Below, in pieces: positions 16,896 through 27,269 of a DNA stretch of 64,000 nt; within the stretch, counting starts at the first letter, position 1, and every line of letters begins with the position of its first letter. Under the pieces are notes generated by a model. It was not told where the DNA came from and ran no database searches. It saw nothing but the letters and a program-made list of their open reading frames with translations. Origin of the DNA: Cryobacterium ruanii (GTDB lineage: Bacteria > Actinomycetota > Actinomycetes > Actinomycetales > Microbacteriaceae); assembly GCF_004404055.1 (NCBI RefSeq), contig NZ_SOHK01000017.1:248001-312000 (forward strand), in the 5' to 3' direction. The position numbers and the translations under genes were made by a program.

Positions 16896-19800
16896 TCAGG
16901 CGAGGAGCTCGCGGATGTCGGCGGCGGTCAGGGCGGTGCCCTGCGGAGCGCCATCGGTCATGACGCTTTCGAACAGGCGAGCCTTCGTGGCCTTGAGGGC
17001 CATGACCTTTTCTTCGATGGTGTCCTTGGAGACCAGACGGTAGACCATGACGTTCTTGGTCTGGCCGATGCGGTGCACGCGGTCGACGGCCTGGGCCTCG
17101 GTCGCCGGGTTCCACCAGGGGTCGAGCAGAATGACGTAGTCGGCCTCGGTGAGGTTGAGGCCGAACCCGCCGGCCTTGAGGCTGATCAGAAAGACGGAGC
17201 TCGAGCCCTCCTTGAAATCACTGATCGCCTTGGCCCGGTTGCGGGTCTTGCCGTCGAGGTAGGAGTAGCTGATTCCCGCCGCGTCGAGCCGGTCCCGCGC
17301 CTTGCCGAGGTACTGGGTGAACTGGCTGAAAATGAGAGTGCGGTGGCCCTCGGCGACGGTGTCTTCGAGCAGCTCTAGCAGGGCGTCGAGCTTGGTCGAC
17401 GGCACACTGTCGTACTTCGCGTCGTACAGGCTTGCGTCGAGACTGAGCTGGCGCAGCATGGTGAGCGAGCGAAAAATCTCGAACCGATTCGCGTTCATGT
17501 CCTCGATCAGGCCGAGCACCTTTTGGCGTTCGCGGGCAAGGTGCATGTCGTAGACCTTACGGTGCCGCGGGTGCAGGTCGAGTTCGAGCACCTGTTCCTG
17601 CTTCTCGGGCAGGTCGCTGGCCACCTCGGCCTTGGTTCGCCGCAGCATGAAAGGACGGATGCGGCGGCGCAGCTGTGCGAGCCGGTCGGCGTCGGCATCC
17701 GTTTCAATGGGCTTGCGGTAATAGTCGGCGAACCGGCTGGGGCTCGGAAACAGGCCGGGGGCGGTGATGGAGAGTAACGACCACAGTTCCATGAGGTTGT
17801 TTTCCATCGGCGTGCCGGTGATGGCGAGCTTGAACGGGGTGCGCAGGCGGCGGGCGCAAACGTGCGCCTTGCTCTGGTGGTTCTTCACGAACTGCGCTTC
17901 GTCGAGCAGTAGTCCGGCCCAGTCCTGTGCGTTGTACTCCTCGAAGTCCAGGCGGAACAGCGTGTAGGAGGTGATCACGACATCCGCTTCACCCATCACG
18001 TCTTGTAGGCTGGAGCCGCGCTTGGCGGCGGTCTGCCCGATGGCCACCGTCGTGAGGTCGGGCGCGAACCGAGCGCACTCGGTGGCCCAGTTGGAGACGA
18101 CGCTCGTCGGCGCGACGACGAGGAACGGTTTGCGGGCGGCGCCGTGCACAGCACGTTGGCTGTCGCGGGCGTGGGCGATGAGCGCGATGGCCTGCAGGGT
18201 CTTGCCGAGCCCCATGTCGTCGGCCAGCACGCCGCCGAGTTGGTGGTCGTAGAGAAAGCTGAGCCAGTCGAATCCGGTCTGCTGATAGGCGCGTAGGGTG
18301 GCGTGCACGGCCGGCGGGAGCGGGCGTTCGGCGATCGGAGCTGCCTCAGCCAGTCCCTGTGCGGCGAGGCCTTCGACAGCGCTGCGCCAGGTGGCGGCCT
18401 GCTCAGCGACGACGCCAAGCAGCTGCAGTTCGTCCCACAGATCGGCCTGAAAACGGCTGAGGCCGAGCGTGCCGGCGTTGCTCTCCTGCAAACCACGGGC
18501 CTCTTCGATCAGGCGCCGCAGCTGCTGCAATTCGGGGCGGTCGAGACTGAAGTAGGTGCCGCTGTCGAGGATCATGAGGTCTTGGTCGGTGGCCAGCGCC
18601 CGGAACAGGTCGTCAAAGGGAATGTCTTCGCCCTCGATCGAAACGGTCACGGCGAGGTCGAACCAGTCGCGCGTATCGGTGCTTTCGGTGGTCGCGAGGC
18701 TGATCACCGGGGCTTCCTCGGCCTCACGGTAGCTCGGGGCGTCGGCCGAGACTTGCACGACGATGCCGGCCTCGGCGAGCAGCGGCACGATGTGCTCGAG
18801 AAAGTCGATCATGACGGCACCGCGCAGTTCGGAGTGCTCGAGCAGTCGGGCCGGGCTGACCGGCGTGGCGGGCTGCCAGAGCGCGGCGAACGAAATGATC
18901 GTGCGTTCGACGTCTCGCAGGGTGTCGGTTTCGCGAGTCGCGTCGCGAAAGCGGGTGTCGCTGGGTGTCGGGCGCAGGGGATGACGGTAGAGCACGGGGG
19001 TTTCCGCTATTTCGCCAGCGGACGTCCCGGCCGGGTCGGCGGCATCCACGGCGGCCACGCCGAATGCCGCACCGGAGGTGATCGAGACACGGTTGGCCGG
19101 TTCGGGGGGTGCGACGTACTGCCACTCCCACGCGAGGGTGATGCGGGCATCCGTCTGGTGGGTGATTGTGAGGGCCAACTGGGGCTGGGCGGTCCTGGGT
19201 CGCTCGAACGACGCATCGTGGCTGGTGAGGGCCAGTTTTTGCTGCAGGAACGGGTAATAGTCGGCGAGGAAGGCTGGCTCGTCGTCGGCTGGAATGTCGA
19301 ATCCGCCGGTGACCGCGAGGGCGCGGATCTCGGAGCTGACCGGGGCATTCAGCGGGGCGAGAACGAGCTGCCGGCCGGTCGCCAGCGGGTCGGCGGGGCT
19401 CGTGAAGGTGTACGCACCGTGTGCTGGATCGCCGATGAAACCGAATTCAGCGCCGCGGTGCAGCCGCTCGCTCAGCACGAGCAGCGGGGTCAGTTGCAGG
19501 CCGTCGTCGTCGCGTCGGATGTCGACCTCGAGCGAGGCTGGCGTGGGCGAGAGAAGAACGGGATTCTGGGCATCCGTTGCACAGACCAGCGGCAGGCCGC
19601 TTAGCTGGGCCTCGTACAGGAGATCCCAGAGGGCCTTGTTCTCGAAGTTGTCGAGGTAGAGCCAATGGTCGGTGTAGCTGTAGTAGCGCTGCCCGGTCGC
19701 CGAGAGGGCGTAAAGGGCGTTGAGAATTTTGCGGTGGCCGCGATTGTAGGTGCCAGGGGTCCAGGACAGGTTGTCCCAGGTGAGGGAACCGCGGATCCAT

Positions 19801-20408
19801 TTGCCTTTCTTACCCATGACCATGGGGCGGGCGCCGAGACGGCGGGGGCCCGTGCGTCGGTTGGGGCTGTAGGCGGGGTCGAGCAGGTCGAACTGTAGCG
19901 CGAGCGCCATGCTGGACGTCGCCTCGCCAGCGCTGGGTTTAGCGATCGGGGCCAGAGCCGCGCGCCAGGCGGGTACCAGCGGGAGAATGGGGATGACGGG
20001 CGCCGGCGCGGGTGGTTGGTAGGCGGCCGGCACGAAGGTCGACTCGAACACGGCGGTGCGGCGATCGCCGATTGCGCGCACGTTGGAGGCGGCGCGCGCA
20101 GCGTTCAACTCAGCTGGGCTGCTCCGGCTGGCCAACAGCAGCGCGGCGACGTGTTTGCAGTTGCTGCCCATGGGGCAGGTGCAGGTTCCACTGGCCCGTA
20201 CTGCTTGGCCGGCGACATTCAATGTGAACGAGACGAGCACCGTGTACGGCTGCGGGCTGGTGCCGCTGACGCGACCGGTGAGGTGTGTTCCCGACGGGGC
20301 CCAGGACTGTTCGGTGACATGCCCGTTGCGGGCGTACCGTTCACCGCGCGAGAATGACTGGCTGCCAACGATGCGCGCGATCTCATGAGTGCTGAGCGAA
20401 TGGGCCAT
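16896..20408 (-). CDS. SNF2-family helicase with SWIM zinc finger
   Basis: A 1,170-aa Swi2/Snf2 ATPase of the bacterial HepA-like/Rad54-like type. The N-terminal SWIM finger has Cys76, Cys78, Cys84 and His86 ([11 protein letters not shown]). The middle ~550 residues are a family-specific region without clear motifs. The motor comprises Walker A DMGLGKT, motif II DEAQ in [11 protein letters not shown], motif [22 protein letters not shown], and the second RecA domain with [17 protein letters not shown] and [10 protein letters not shown]. These proteins translocate on duplex DNA and probably remodel protein-DNA complexes. ATG 20408 was chosen; TTG 20441 is an alternative. No methylase, nuclease or DUF1998-like neighbour points to a defence role. 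Confidence 0.87.
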   Translation of the reverse strand: MAHSLSTHEIARIVGSQSFSRGERYARNGHVTEQSWAPSGTHLTGRVSGTSPQPYTVLVSFTLNVAGQAVRASGTCTCPMGSNCKHVAALLLASRSSPAELNAARAASNVRAIGDRRTAVFESTFVPAAYQPPAPAPVIPILPLVPAWRAALAPIAKPSAGEATSSMALALQFDLLDPAYSPNRRTGPRRLGARPMVMGKKGKWIRGSLTWDNLSWTPGTYNRGHRKILNALYALSATGQRYYSYTDHWLYLDNFENKALWDLLYEAQLSGLPLVCATDAQNPVLLSPTPASLEVDIRRDDDGLQLTPLLVLSERLHRGAEFGFIGDPAHGAYTFTSPADPLATGRQLVLAPLNAPVSSEIRALAVTGGFDIPADDEPAFLADYYPFLQQKLALTSHDASFERPRTAQPQLALTITHQTDARITLAWEWQYVAPPEPANRVSITSGAAFGVAAVDAADPAGTSAGEIAETPVLYRHPLRPTPSDTRFRDATRETDTLRDVERTIISFAALWQPATPVSPARLLEHSELRGAVMIDFLEHIVPLLAEAGIVVQVSADAPSYREAEEAPVISLATTESTDTRDWFDLAVTVSIEGEDIPFDDLFRALATDQDLMILDSGTYFSLDRPELQQLRRLIEEARGLQESNAGTLGLSRFQADLWDELQLLGVVAEQAATWRSAVEGLAAQGLAEAAPIAERPLPPAVHATLRAYQQTGFDWLSFLYDHQLGGVLADDMGLGKTLQAIALIAHARDSQRAVHGAARKPFLVVAPTSVVSNWATECARFAPDLTTVAIGQTAAKRGSSLQDVMGEADVVITSYTLFRLDFEEYNAQDWAGLLLDEAQFVKNHQSKAHVCARRLRTPFKLAITGTPMENNLMELWSLLSITAPGLFPSPSRFADYYRKPIETDADADRLAQLRRRIRPFMLRRTKAEVASDLPEKQEQVLELDLHPRHRKVYDMHLARERQKVLGLIEDMNANRFEIFRSLTMLRQLSLDASLYDAKYDSVPSTKLDALLELLEDTVAEGHRTLIFSQFTQYLGKARDRLDAAGISYSYLDGKTRNRAKAISDFKEGSSSVFLISLKAGGFGLNLTEADYVILLDPWWNPATEAQAVDRVHRIGQTKNVMVYRLVSKDTIEEKVMALKATKARLFESVMTDGAPQGTALTAADIRELLA

Positions 20409-20560
20409 AGGTGTGGGAGCTCCGTAAGAAAAAAGGACCAACCCTCATTGTCTCATGTGCGGCTGACCGGGCCGGCGACATCACGCTCGGGGAGCGGGCG
20501 CGCCCGGTCCCCGCGAACTGCTCGGCGCGACTAGGCGGCAACGGCATGCCACATGGCGCG

Positions 20561-21886
20561 TTAGCGGGATGCAGCGGGATGGTACTCGATCCTGACCGCT
20601 CCACTGCCGGGTCCGGTCCGAGCAGTCTCGGCCAAACCAACTTCGGCCAGCGGAACCCCGAAGGTGGTGCAGAGGCGCCTGAGCCCGTCGGAGTCGCCAA
20701 CCGCAGCCGCGTGACGGGCAGCCATGGTCGGACCGTGCAGCAGTTTGCCGGCGATGGCGTGCACTGAGCGGGCGCGCGCGTCGGAATCGAGCGTGGGCCA
20801 GTCGGCGGACTCGGCGAGCTCGGCCTCACAGGCCAGTTTGACTCGGTATCGCATCGCCGCGATGACTGGACCAGCCTCACGTGCAGCCAGTCTGACAGTG
20901 AAATCGGCGGCCGCGGCGTTGGACATCATTGCGGCAAGAGAGAGTGCGGCCACCAGGCCGGGCTCGGCGGTGCCGTCGTCGTTCAAGCCTACGAGGTCGA
21001 TGAGCGTGACCCTCGGCACCTGCGCCACCGCCGGGTCGACGTTGCGGGGTACGGACAGATCGACGACCGTGAGCGGGCTGTTCCGCTCGGCCATGGCGCC
21101 ACTGACGTGGTCCATCGTCACGACGGGCTGGGCCGCCGCGGTGGTGCAGATCACCAGGTCCGTCTGGGCGATTCCCCGCGTCAAAGCGGAAAGCGCGCAT
21201 ACGGCTCCGGCACCGGCGAGTCGCGCGGCATACGCTTCGTCGCGTGCCGCAACGGTCACGCGTATGCCCAGACCCATCAGATGGTTGACCGCAGAGGCGG
21301 CCATCTGGCCCGACCCGACGACAAGCACCCGCGGGTCGGCGCCCGTGGCCAGGGAGGCGAGCCCAGTCTCGACGGCTCGATGAGCGAGCGAGCGAACGAA
21401 CCCGTCGAGGGCGGTGGTGGCGCGGATTTTGCGGCCGGAGCGCAACGCGGCAGGGAACAGCTGCGCCAATGCACGGCCAGCCATGTCCGCCGTTTGAGAC
21501 TCACGATAGGCTGCCTGGGTTTGGGCCAGAATCTCGACCTCGCCGCGCATGCGGGACTTCAGCCCCGCGGTCACATCGAAGAGGTGCTCGCGGGCGACTC
21601 GGCCGGTACGGACTTCGATGACAGCCTTGAGTTCGTCGTGGGTCACTCCGGAATGCTTGACGAGCACGTCGAGGAGCGCACAGAAGAGGTCGGTCAGTCC
21701 GAGTGATGTGTTGTCGACATAGATCTCGACTCGGCTGCAGGTAGATAGCAAGACCGCCTCTGGACATCCCGCGGCACGCAGGACCATGAGCAGATCCTGG
21801 CGGGCGTCCCGGCGAACGGAAACCCGTTCGAGCAATGCCAAGGATGCGCCATGATGAGAGATCCCCACCATGGTCAAGCCCGTCAT
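20561..21886 (-). CDS. hemA: glutamyl-tRNA reductase
   Basis: GluTR reduces glutamyl-tRNA(Glu) to glutamate-1-semialdehyde, first step of the C5 route to 5-aminolevulinate and heme. At 441 aa the length fits. MVGISHHGASLALLERVSV is the standard opening, and the catalytic Cys is at residue 50 in LLSTCSRVEIYVD. The NADPH domain shows VLVVGSGQMAASAVNHLMG near 191-209, and a dimerisation domain follows. The usual GE.QILGQ motif reads GEVEILAQT and the usual TCNR reads TCSR, so it is a divergent member. AGGAGG precedes the ATG at 21886. No other heme gene is adjacent; downstream is the SNF2 gene. Confidence 0.87.
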   Translation of the reverse strand: MTGLTMVGISHHGASLALLERVSVRRDARQDLLMVLRAAGCPEAVLLSTCSRVEIYVDNTSLGLTDLFCALLDVLVKHSGVTHDELKAVIEVRTGRVAREHLFDVTAGLKSRMRGEVEILAQTQAAYRESQTADMAGRALAQLFPAALRSGRKIRATTALDGFVRSLAHRAVETGLASLATGADPRVLVVGSGQMAASAVNHLMGLGIRVTVAARDEAYAARLAGAGAVCALSALTRGIAQTDLVICTTAAAQPVVTMDHVSGAMAERNSPLTVVDLSVPRNVDPAVAQVPRVTLIDLVGLNDDGTAEPGLVAALSLAAMMSNAAAADFTVRLAAREAGPVIAAMRYRVKLACEAELAESADWPTLDSDARARSVHAIAGKLLHGPTMAARHAAAVGDSDGLRRLCTTFGVPLAEVGLAETARTGPGSGAVRIEYHPAASR

Positions 21887-22092
21887 GCAAGCCTCCTGCG
21901 CTCGTTTCTGAGTGGAACGTTGACCCGACACTGCACCAAGGAACTTAGGAAAAGCTTGGGGCCGCTCGGGCTCGTTACCGGGGGCGGCATCGCGCCGCGG
22001 CAGGGATAGTTCATGCGGACGAGCGGGGTGCTGATTTGTTTTCTAGTCAGGTAGGTGAAGCCCCTTCTGGCCGCCGACTTTCTGCTACTAAA

Positions 22093-22113
22093 CTTGAGTC
22101 AGTAAGACTCAGG
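22093..22113. promoter_or_regulatory. HAIR operator for HspR upstream of clpB
   Basis: CTTGAGT (22093-22099), 7-nt spacer, ACTCAGG (22107-22113): one mismatch to CTTGAGT-N7-ACTCAAG. It lies 16 bp before the clpB start, overlapping where the promoter and leader must be. Confidence 0.82.
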
Positions 22114-22129
22114 TTCAGAGGAGATAGCG

Positions 22130-24310
22130 ATGCAAGCCGGTCAGCGACCACAGCAAGAAAACGCTAAGACGGCCCTCGAACTGTATGGGGTGAACCTCAC
22201 CGATATCGCCCGCAGCGGCAAGCTCGACCCGGTGATCGGTCGGGACGCCGAGATTCGCCGGATCAGCCAGGTGCTCACCCGGCGCACCAAGAACAACCCC
22301 GTACTCATCGGTGAACCCGGGGTCGGCAAGACCGCTGTGGTGGAGGGTTTAGCCCAGCGGATCGTGGCCGGAGACGTGGCCGATTCGCTCAAAGACAAGC
22401 AGCTGGTCTCGCTCGACCTGGCCGCACTCGTGGCCGGCGCCAAGTACCGCGGCGAGTTCGAGGAGCGGCTCAAGGCCGTGCTCAAGGAGATCAACGACGC
22501 CGACGGCCAGATCATCACCTTCGTCGACGAACTGCACACCCTCATGGGCGCGGGCGGCGGTGAAGGCTCCGTCGCGGCCAGCAACATGCTCAAGCCCATG
22601 CTCGCGCGCGGAGAACTGCGCCTGATCGGTGCCACGACCCTCAACGAGTACCGCGAATTCATCGAAAAGGATGCCGCGCTCGAGCGCCGCTTTCAGCCCG
22701 TGCTTGTCGACGAGCCGTCGGTGGAAGACACCGTCGCCATTCTGCGCGGGCTTAAGGAACGCTATGAAGCGCACCACAAGGTGACGATCGCCGATTCTGC
22801 CCTCGTGGCCGCTGCATCCCTCTCGAATCGCTACATCACCGCCCGCCAGCTGCCCGACAAGGCGATCGACCTCATCGATGAGGCGGCGAGCCGGCTGCGC
22901 ATGGAGATCGACTCCTCACCGGTCGAGATCGATGAGTTGCGGCGCAGTGTCGACCGGCTGAAGCTCGAAGAACTCGCCTTGAAGAAGGAGAAGGACGACG
23001 CCTCGAAGGCGCGGCGGGTGTTGTTGCGCAGCAATCTCGAGGAGCGCCAAGCCAGCCTGAAGGAGCTGCAGGCGCGCTGGGACACCGAACGGGCGTCACT
23101 CAACCGGGTCGGCGAGCTGCGCGGGCGGCTCGATGCCGCGCGCATCGAATCCGACCGGGCGCAGCGCGAAGGCAACCTGGAAAAGGCGTCACGACTGCTC
23201 TACGGCGACATTCCGGTAATGGAACGGGCGCTCGCCGACGCTGAGAACCAAGAATCCGTGGGCCCCCGCATGGTCAACGAACAGGTCACCAGCGAGGACA
23301 TCGCCGCCGTGGTCGCCGCCTGGACCGGGATCCCGGTGGGTCGACTGCTGCAGGGCGAAACCGAGAAGCTGCTCAACCTCGAAAATGAGCTCGGCCACCG
23401 CCTGATCGGCCAGAAGCGCGCGGTGCGTGCCGTCGCCGACGCCGTGCGCCGTTCGCGCGCCGGCATCTCCGACCCTGACCGCCCGACCGGATCGTTCATG
23501 TTTCTCGGGCCGACCGGTGTCGGCAAGACCGAACTGGCCAAGGCGCTCGCCGAGTTTCTGTTCGACGACGAAAAAGCCATGGTGCGCATCGACATGAGCG
23601 AGTACGGCGAGAAGTTCGCGGTGAGCCGCCTGGTCGGAGCCCCTCCGGGCTATGTCGGCTACGAACAGGGCGGTCAGCTCACCGAGGCCGTGCGCCGGCG
23701 CCCCTATTCAGTGATTCTCTTCGACGAGGTGGAGAAGGCGCATCCCGAGGTATTCGACGTGCTGCTGCAGGTGCTCGACGACGGCCGGCTCACCGACGGC
23801 CAGGGCCGAACGGTGGACTTTCGCAACACCATCCTCGTGCTCACCTCAAACCTCGGTTCGCAGTTCCTGGTCGATCCGACCCTGTCGGCGGCTCAGAAGG
23901 AAGAGGCTGTGCAGGGCCTCGTGCGGCGAGCCTTCAAGCCCGAGTTCGTCAACCGGCTCGACGACATCGTGGTGTTCTCCTCGCTCACGACCGAGGAACT
24001 CGGTGAGATCGTCGAGCTCGACGTCGACCGGCTGCAGAAGCGTCTCGCCGAGCGTCGCCTCGAGTTGGCCGTGACTCCGGATGCCCGCCGCTGGCTGGCC
24101 GAGCGCGGCTACGACCCGATCTACGGCGCACGTCCCCTCCGCCGGCTGATGCAGCGTGAGATCGACGACAGCCTGGCGCGGGCACTGCTCGCCGGCAATA
24201 TTCGAGACGGCGACACGGTGCTCGTGGCGCTGGCCGCCGACGGCGATTCGCTGACTGTGGCATCCGCTCCGGCGCTGCCGGAGGTACCGCCCGAGGGGGA
24301 TCTGCTCTGA
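22130..24310 (+). CDS. clpB: ClpB disaggregase lacking the N-terminal domain
   Basis: ClpB extracts polypeptides from aggregates together with DnaK. This protein is 726 aa, whereas typical ClpB is about 860; the globular N domain (about 140 residues) is absent and the start leads straight into [20 protein letters not shown]. Both AAA+ modules are intact: Walker [11 protein letters not shown] near 65-74 and [10 protein letters not shown] near 462-471, Walker B FVDELHT and [12 protein letters not shown]. The M domain coiled coil is at about 265-390. No earlier in-frame start exists between the HAIR repeat and the ATG, and AGAGGAGATAG is a good ribosome binding site, so the short form is probably genuine. 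Confidence 0.94.
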   Translation: MQAGQRPQQENAKTALELYGVNLTDIARSGKLDPVIGRDAEIRRISQVLTRRTKNNPVLIGEPGVGKTAVVEGLAQRIVAGDVADSLKDKQLVSLDLAALVAGAKYRGEFEERLKAVLKEINDADGQIITFVDELHTLMGAGGGEGSVAASNMLKPMLARGELRLIGATTLNEYREFIEKDAALERRFQPVLVDEPSVEDTVAILRGLKERYEAHHKVTIADSALVAAASLSNRYITARQLPDKAIDLIDEAASRLRMEIDSSPVEIDELRRSVDRLKLEELALKKEKDDASKARRVLLRSNLEERQASLKELQARWDTERASLNRVGELRGRLDAARIESDRAQREGNLEKASRLLYGDIPVMERALADAENQESVGPRMVNEQVTSEDIAAVVAAWTGIPVGRLLQGETEKLLNLENELGHRLIGQKRAVRAVADAVRRSRAGISDPDRPTGSFMFLGPTGVGKTELAKALAEFLFDDEKAMVRIDMSEYGEKFAVSRLVGAPPGYVGYEQGGQLTEAVRRRPYSVILFDEVEKAHPEVFDVLLQVLDDGRLTDGQGRTVDFRNTILVLTSNLGSQFLVDPTLSAAQKEEAVQGLVRRAFKPEFVNRLDDIVVFSSLTTEELGEIVELDVDRLQKRLAERRLELAVTPDARRWLAERGYDPIYGARPLRRLMQREIDDSLARALLAGNIRDGDTVLVALAADGDSLTVASAPALPEVPPEGDLL

Positions 24311-24369
24311 ACCGCTACCCGCTTTCATGAGAAAAGAAGATGCAGAGGTTAGGTTCAGGTTTGCCCGGT

Positions 24370-24375
24370 TAGGGT
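24370..24375 (+). promoter_or_regulatory. candidate leaderless -10 box (TAGGGT)
   Basis: TAGGGT ends 6 nt before the ATG at 24382, and no ribosome binding site is present. Confidence 0.5.
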
Positions 24376-24381
24376 TTAACG

Positions 24382-25431
24382 ATGCGCGCAACTGTGATTT
24401 ACGGCGAACGGGATGTTCGCCTCGAGGAAGTTCCCGACCCCGTACTCTCGACCGGCGGCGACGCCATCGTTCGCGTGGTTGCGGCCTGCGTCTGCGGGTC
24501 GGACTTGTGGCCGTACCGCGGCGTCACGCCAACCAAGGAACCGCACCGGATCGGCCATGAGTTTGTTGGCATCGTCGAAGAGATCGGCCCAGACGTTTCC
24601 ACGCTGAAAGTGGGTGACTTCGTCATTGCTCCTTTCTACGACTGCGACAATACCTGTATCAACTGCCGCAACGGCGTGAGTTTTTCCTGCCTCCACGTCG
24701 TTCCGTGGGGCGCGAATGACGATATGGGTGGCTTCGCCGACGGTGCTCAGGGCGAGCGGGTGCGCGTTCCCCATGCTGACGGATCGCTCGTGGCAACACC
24801 CGAGATGCCCGAAGACGCACTGATTCCGGGGCTTTTGGCCCTCTCCGATGTCATGGGCACCGGGCACCATGCGGCTGTGTCGGCCGGTGTCACCACCGGA
24901 AGCACCGTTGTTGTCGTCGGCGACGGAGCCGTCGGGCTCTGCGCCATACTCGCGAGCAAACGACTCGGCGCGAGCCGCATCGTCGCCATGTCCCGCCACG
25001 CCGACCGCCAGGCAGTGGCTCGCGAATTCGGTGCGACGGACATCATCGAAGAACGCGGCGACGAGGGCGTTGCAGCGGTGCAGGCCCTGTTCGATGGGAT
25101 CGGCGCCGACTGTGTGCTCGAGTGTGTCGGAACGAAGGAATCCATGGATCAGGCCATCCGGTCGACACGGCCCGGTGGAATGGTCGGCTACGTCGGCGTG
25201 CCCAACGGTGGCGCCGAGTTGCCAATTCGCTCGCTGTTCGGACGCAACGTGGGCGTGAACGGTGGCGTGGCATCCGTTCGAGGCTATATCGAGGAATTGC
25301 TGCCCGAAGTTCTGTCCGGCCAGATCAACCCCGGCCGGGTCTTCGACCTGGAGCTTCCCCTGGCCGAGGTCGCCGAGGCCTACGCCGCGATGGACGAACG
25401 CCGCGCCATCAAGGTATTGCTACGCCCCTGA
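24382..25431 (+). CDS. zinc-dependent alcohol dehydrogenase-family protein
   Basis: A 349-aa medium-chain dehydrogenase/reductase. VAACVCGSDLWPYRG near 34-48 has the catalytic zinc Cys, and RIGHEFVGIVEEIG near 57-70 the GHE zinc motif. The structural zinc lobe is reduced: CDNTCINCRNGVSFSC near 90-105 retains four cysteines. The cofactor site is VVVVGDGAVGLCAILASKRLG near 173-193, with SRHADRQ near 201-207 suggesting NADP preference. The substrate is unknown. It is monocistronic, with a leaderless-type promoter and a strong terminator at 25450. Confidence 0.85.
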   Translation: MRATVIYGERDVRLEEVPDPVLSTGGDAIVRVVAACVCGSDLWPYRGVTPTKEPHRIGHEFVGIVEEIGPDVSTLKVGDFVIAPFYDCDNTCINCRNGVSFSCLHVVPWGANDDMGGFADGAQGERVRVPHADGSLVATPEMPEDALIPGLLALSDVMGTGHHAAVSAGVTTGSTVVVVGDGAVGLCAILASKRLGASRIVAMSRHADRQAVAREFGATDIIEERGDEGVAAVQALFDGIGADCVLECVGTKESMDQAIRSTRPGGMVGYVGVPNGGAELPIRSLFGRNVGVNGGVASVRGYIEELLPEVLSGQINPGRVFDLELPLAEVAEAYAAMDERRAIKVLLRP

Positions 25432-25449
25432 TCGTCTCGCAAAAGCGTT

Positions 25450-25487
25450 AAAAGTGCCCGTTTGACTTGTTCAAACGGGCACTTTTT
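25450..25487. terminator. bidirectional intrinsic terminator
   Basis: A perfect 16-bp stem: AAAAGTGCCCGTTTGA (25450-25465) pairs with TCAAACGGGCACTTTT (25471-25486) around a CTTGT loop. A run on one side and T run on the other let it work on both strands, between the convergent dehydrogenase and acyl-CoA ligase genes. Confidence 0.92.
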
Positions 25488-25536
25488 GCGCTCGGGACGA
25501 CTCGTTCGGGGCTTAGTCGTTGGTGAGGAGCAGATC

Positions 25537-25554
25537 AGAGAGAGAGAGAGAGAG
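25537..25554. repeat. dinucleotide microsatellite (AG)9
   Basis: Nine AG units in the spacer just downstream of the acyl-CoA ligase stop codon. It is unusual in high-GC DNA and could vary in length by slippage, but it is outside any coding frame I can support. Confidence 0.9.
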
Positions 25555-25583
25555 GTGCATCGGGCGCCGGTACGCCCGGGGCG

Positions 25584-27269
25584 TTACTTGCCTTGCAAGC
25601 GGTTGCGCACCTCGCGGCGCAGCACCTTGCCGAGGAGACTGCGCGGCAAGTCGTCGACCTCGACGATGCGTCGCGGAACTTTGTAGGCCGACAGCCGAGT
25701 GCGGCAGTACTCGCGCAAAGCGGTGACGTCAAGTTCTACATCGGGTCGAAGCACAACGACCGCCACGACGTCTTCGCCGCCGCTGGCGCTCGGCAACCCC
25801 ACTGCGGCGGCGTCCGTGATATCGGGGTGCGAGAGCAGGGCTTCTTCCACCTCGGACGGCGACACGTTGAAACCGCCGGTGATGATGAGCTCCTTCATGC
25901 GGTCGACGACGGTGATGAAACCGTCAGCGGAGACGCGCACGATGTCGCCGGTGCGCAGCCAGCCACCCGGCAGCAGCACCTGCGCGGTCTCACTCGGGCG
26001 GTCCCAGTAGCCTGAGAAGACCTGCGGGCCGTGTACGAGCAGCTCGCCTTCCTGTTCGAAGCCGCGCTCGATCGACGGGTCCTCCGGGTCGACCACGCGA
26101 ATGTCCGTGCTGGGAAATGGCACGCCAACCGTTCCGGGCCGACGACTCGGGCCGATCGGGTTGCCGGCAACGATGGGCGAAGCCTCGGTCATGCCATAGC
26201 CTTCGACTAGCAGCCCGCCGGTGGCTTTCTCCCAGCGTTCCACGATCGATACCGGCAGGTTCATGGCGCCCGAAATAGCAAAGCGGATGCCCGCGAGGCG
26301 CACCTTCTTTTTCGCAGCGGCCGTGACCAGGCGGTCGTAGATCGGCGGCACCGCGGGCAGGAATGTCGGCGGTGCGTGCTTGGCGGCATCGAGCACGAGC
26401 TTCTCGTCGAACTTGGGGAACAGCACGAGACGCGCACCGATGCTCATGGCAAAGGTGAGGCAGAGCGTGAGCCCGTAGGCGTGGAACATGGGCAGAACGC
26501 CGTACACCGTCTCATCGCCGGGGCGCAGGCCCGCCACCCAGGCGGAGCCCTGTGCGGCGTTGGCGCGCAGGTTGTAGTGGCTGAGGATAGCGCCCTTCGG
26601 GGTGCCGGTCGTGCCGCTCGTGTATTGCAGCACGGCGGTGTCGGTGAGAAGGGGGCGCTGATGCGAGTGGTGCAGCTTGCGGGCACCGACGATGGACTCC
26701 CAGCTGATCGCCCCTTTTCCCGGTCCGGCCGTGAGGGAGGCGCGGGCGTCCTGCGCCTTCTTGATCGGCAGCTTGAGAGCCAGCCTTTTCGAGAACGGCA
26801 TGGCGCGGGTGAGGTCGATGGTGACAACATCCGCTACCCCCATATCTTTCGGGAAGGCACGCACAGTCTCGTAGACCTTGTCCCAGACGATCGCGACGCG
26901 GGCACCGTGGTCTTCAAACTGGTGCCGCAGTTCCCGGTCGGTATAGAGCGGATTATGCTCGACCACGATGGCGCCGAGGCGCAGCACCGCATAGAACGCG
27001 ACGACGTGCTGCGGGCAGTTCGGCAGCACGAGCGCCACGCGGTCTCCCGGCGTGATGCCGAGCCTGCGCAGGCCGTTGGCGGCCCGGGAGATCTGTTCGC
27101 CAAGCTCGGCGTAGGTCGTCGTGGCTCCGAAGAAGTCGAGGGCGATGTTCGGCGCGAACAATGCGGCCGAAGTCTCCATCATGTCGATGAGGGTTTCGGT
27201 GGTCTCGGCGATGGTGGCGGGAACGCCGGGCGCGTACGAGGCGAGCCAGGGCTGGTCCTTGAACGTCAT
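25584..27269 (-). CDS. fadD: long-chain acyl-CoA synthetase (AMP-forming)
   Basis: A 561-aa ANL-superfamily ligase that adenylates a fatty or related carboxylic acid and transfers it to CoA. The P-loop-like A3 motif is LQYTSGTTGTPKGA near 217-230. GVLPMFHAYGLT and VEGYGMTEASPIVAGNP follow (A4, A5), then WLRTGDIV and GFITVVDRMKELIITGGFNVSPSEVEE near 450-475. The catalytic Lys is near the C-terminus, in PRSLLGKVLRREV. Its ATG overlaps the stop of the threonine aldolase gene (ATGA), so the two are co-translated. The chain-length preference is unknown. Confidence 0.9.
   Translation of the reverse strand: MTFKDQPWLASYAPGVPATIAETTETLIDMMETSAALFAPNIALDFFGATTTYAELGEQISRAANGLRRLGITPGDRVALVLPNCPQHVVAFYAVLRLGAIVVEHNPLYTDRELRHQFEDHGARVAIVWDKVYETVRAFPKDMGVADVVTIDLTRAMPFSKRLALKLPIKKAQDARASLTAGPGKGAISWESIVGARKLHHSHQRPLLTDTAVLQYTSGTTGTPKGAILSHYNLRANAAQGSAWVAGLRPGDETVYGVLPMFHAYGLTLCLTFAMSIGARLVLFPKFDEKLVLDAAKHAPPTFLPAVPPIYDRLVTAAAKKKVRLAGIRFAISGAMNLPVSIVERWEKATGGLLVEGYGMTEASPIVAGNPIGPSRRPGTVGVPFPSTDIRVVDPEDPSIERGFEQEGELLVHGPQVFSGYWDRPSETAQVLLPGGWLRTGDIVRVSADGFITVVDRMKELIITGGFNVSPSEVEEALLSHPDITDAAAVGLPSASGGEDVVAVVVLRPDVELDVTALREYCRTRLSAYKVPRRIVEVDDLPRSLLGKVLRREVRNRLQGK

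Noticed and set aside
16896..20408. SNF2 helicase as part of a phage-defence island
   Set aside because: The neighbours are a GT87-like protein and hemA; no methylase, nuclease, DUF1998 or phospholipase-D gene accompanies it. SWIM-SNF2 proteins are common housekeeping genes in this group.
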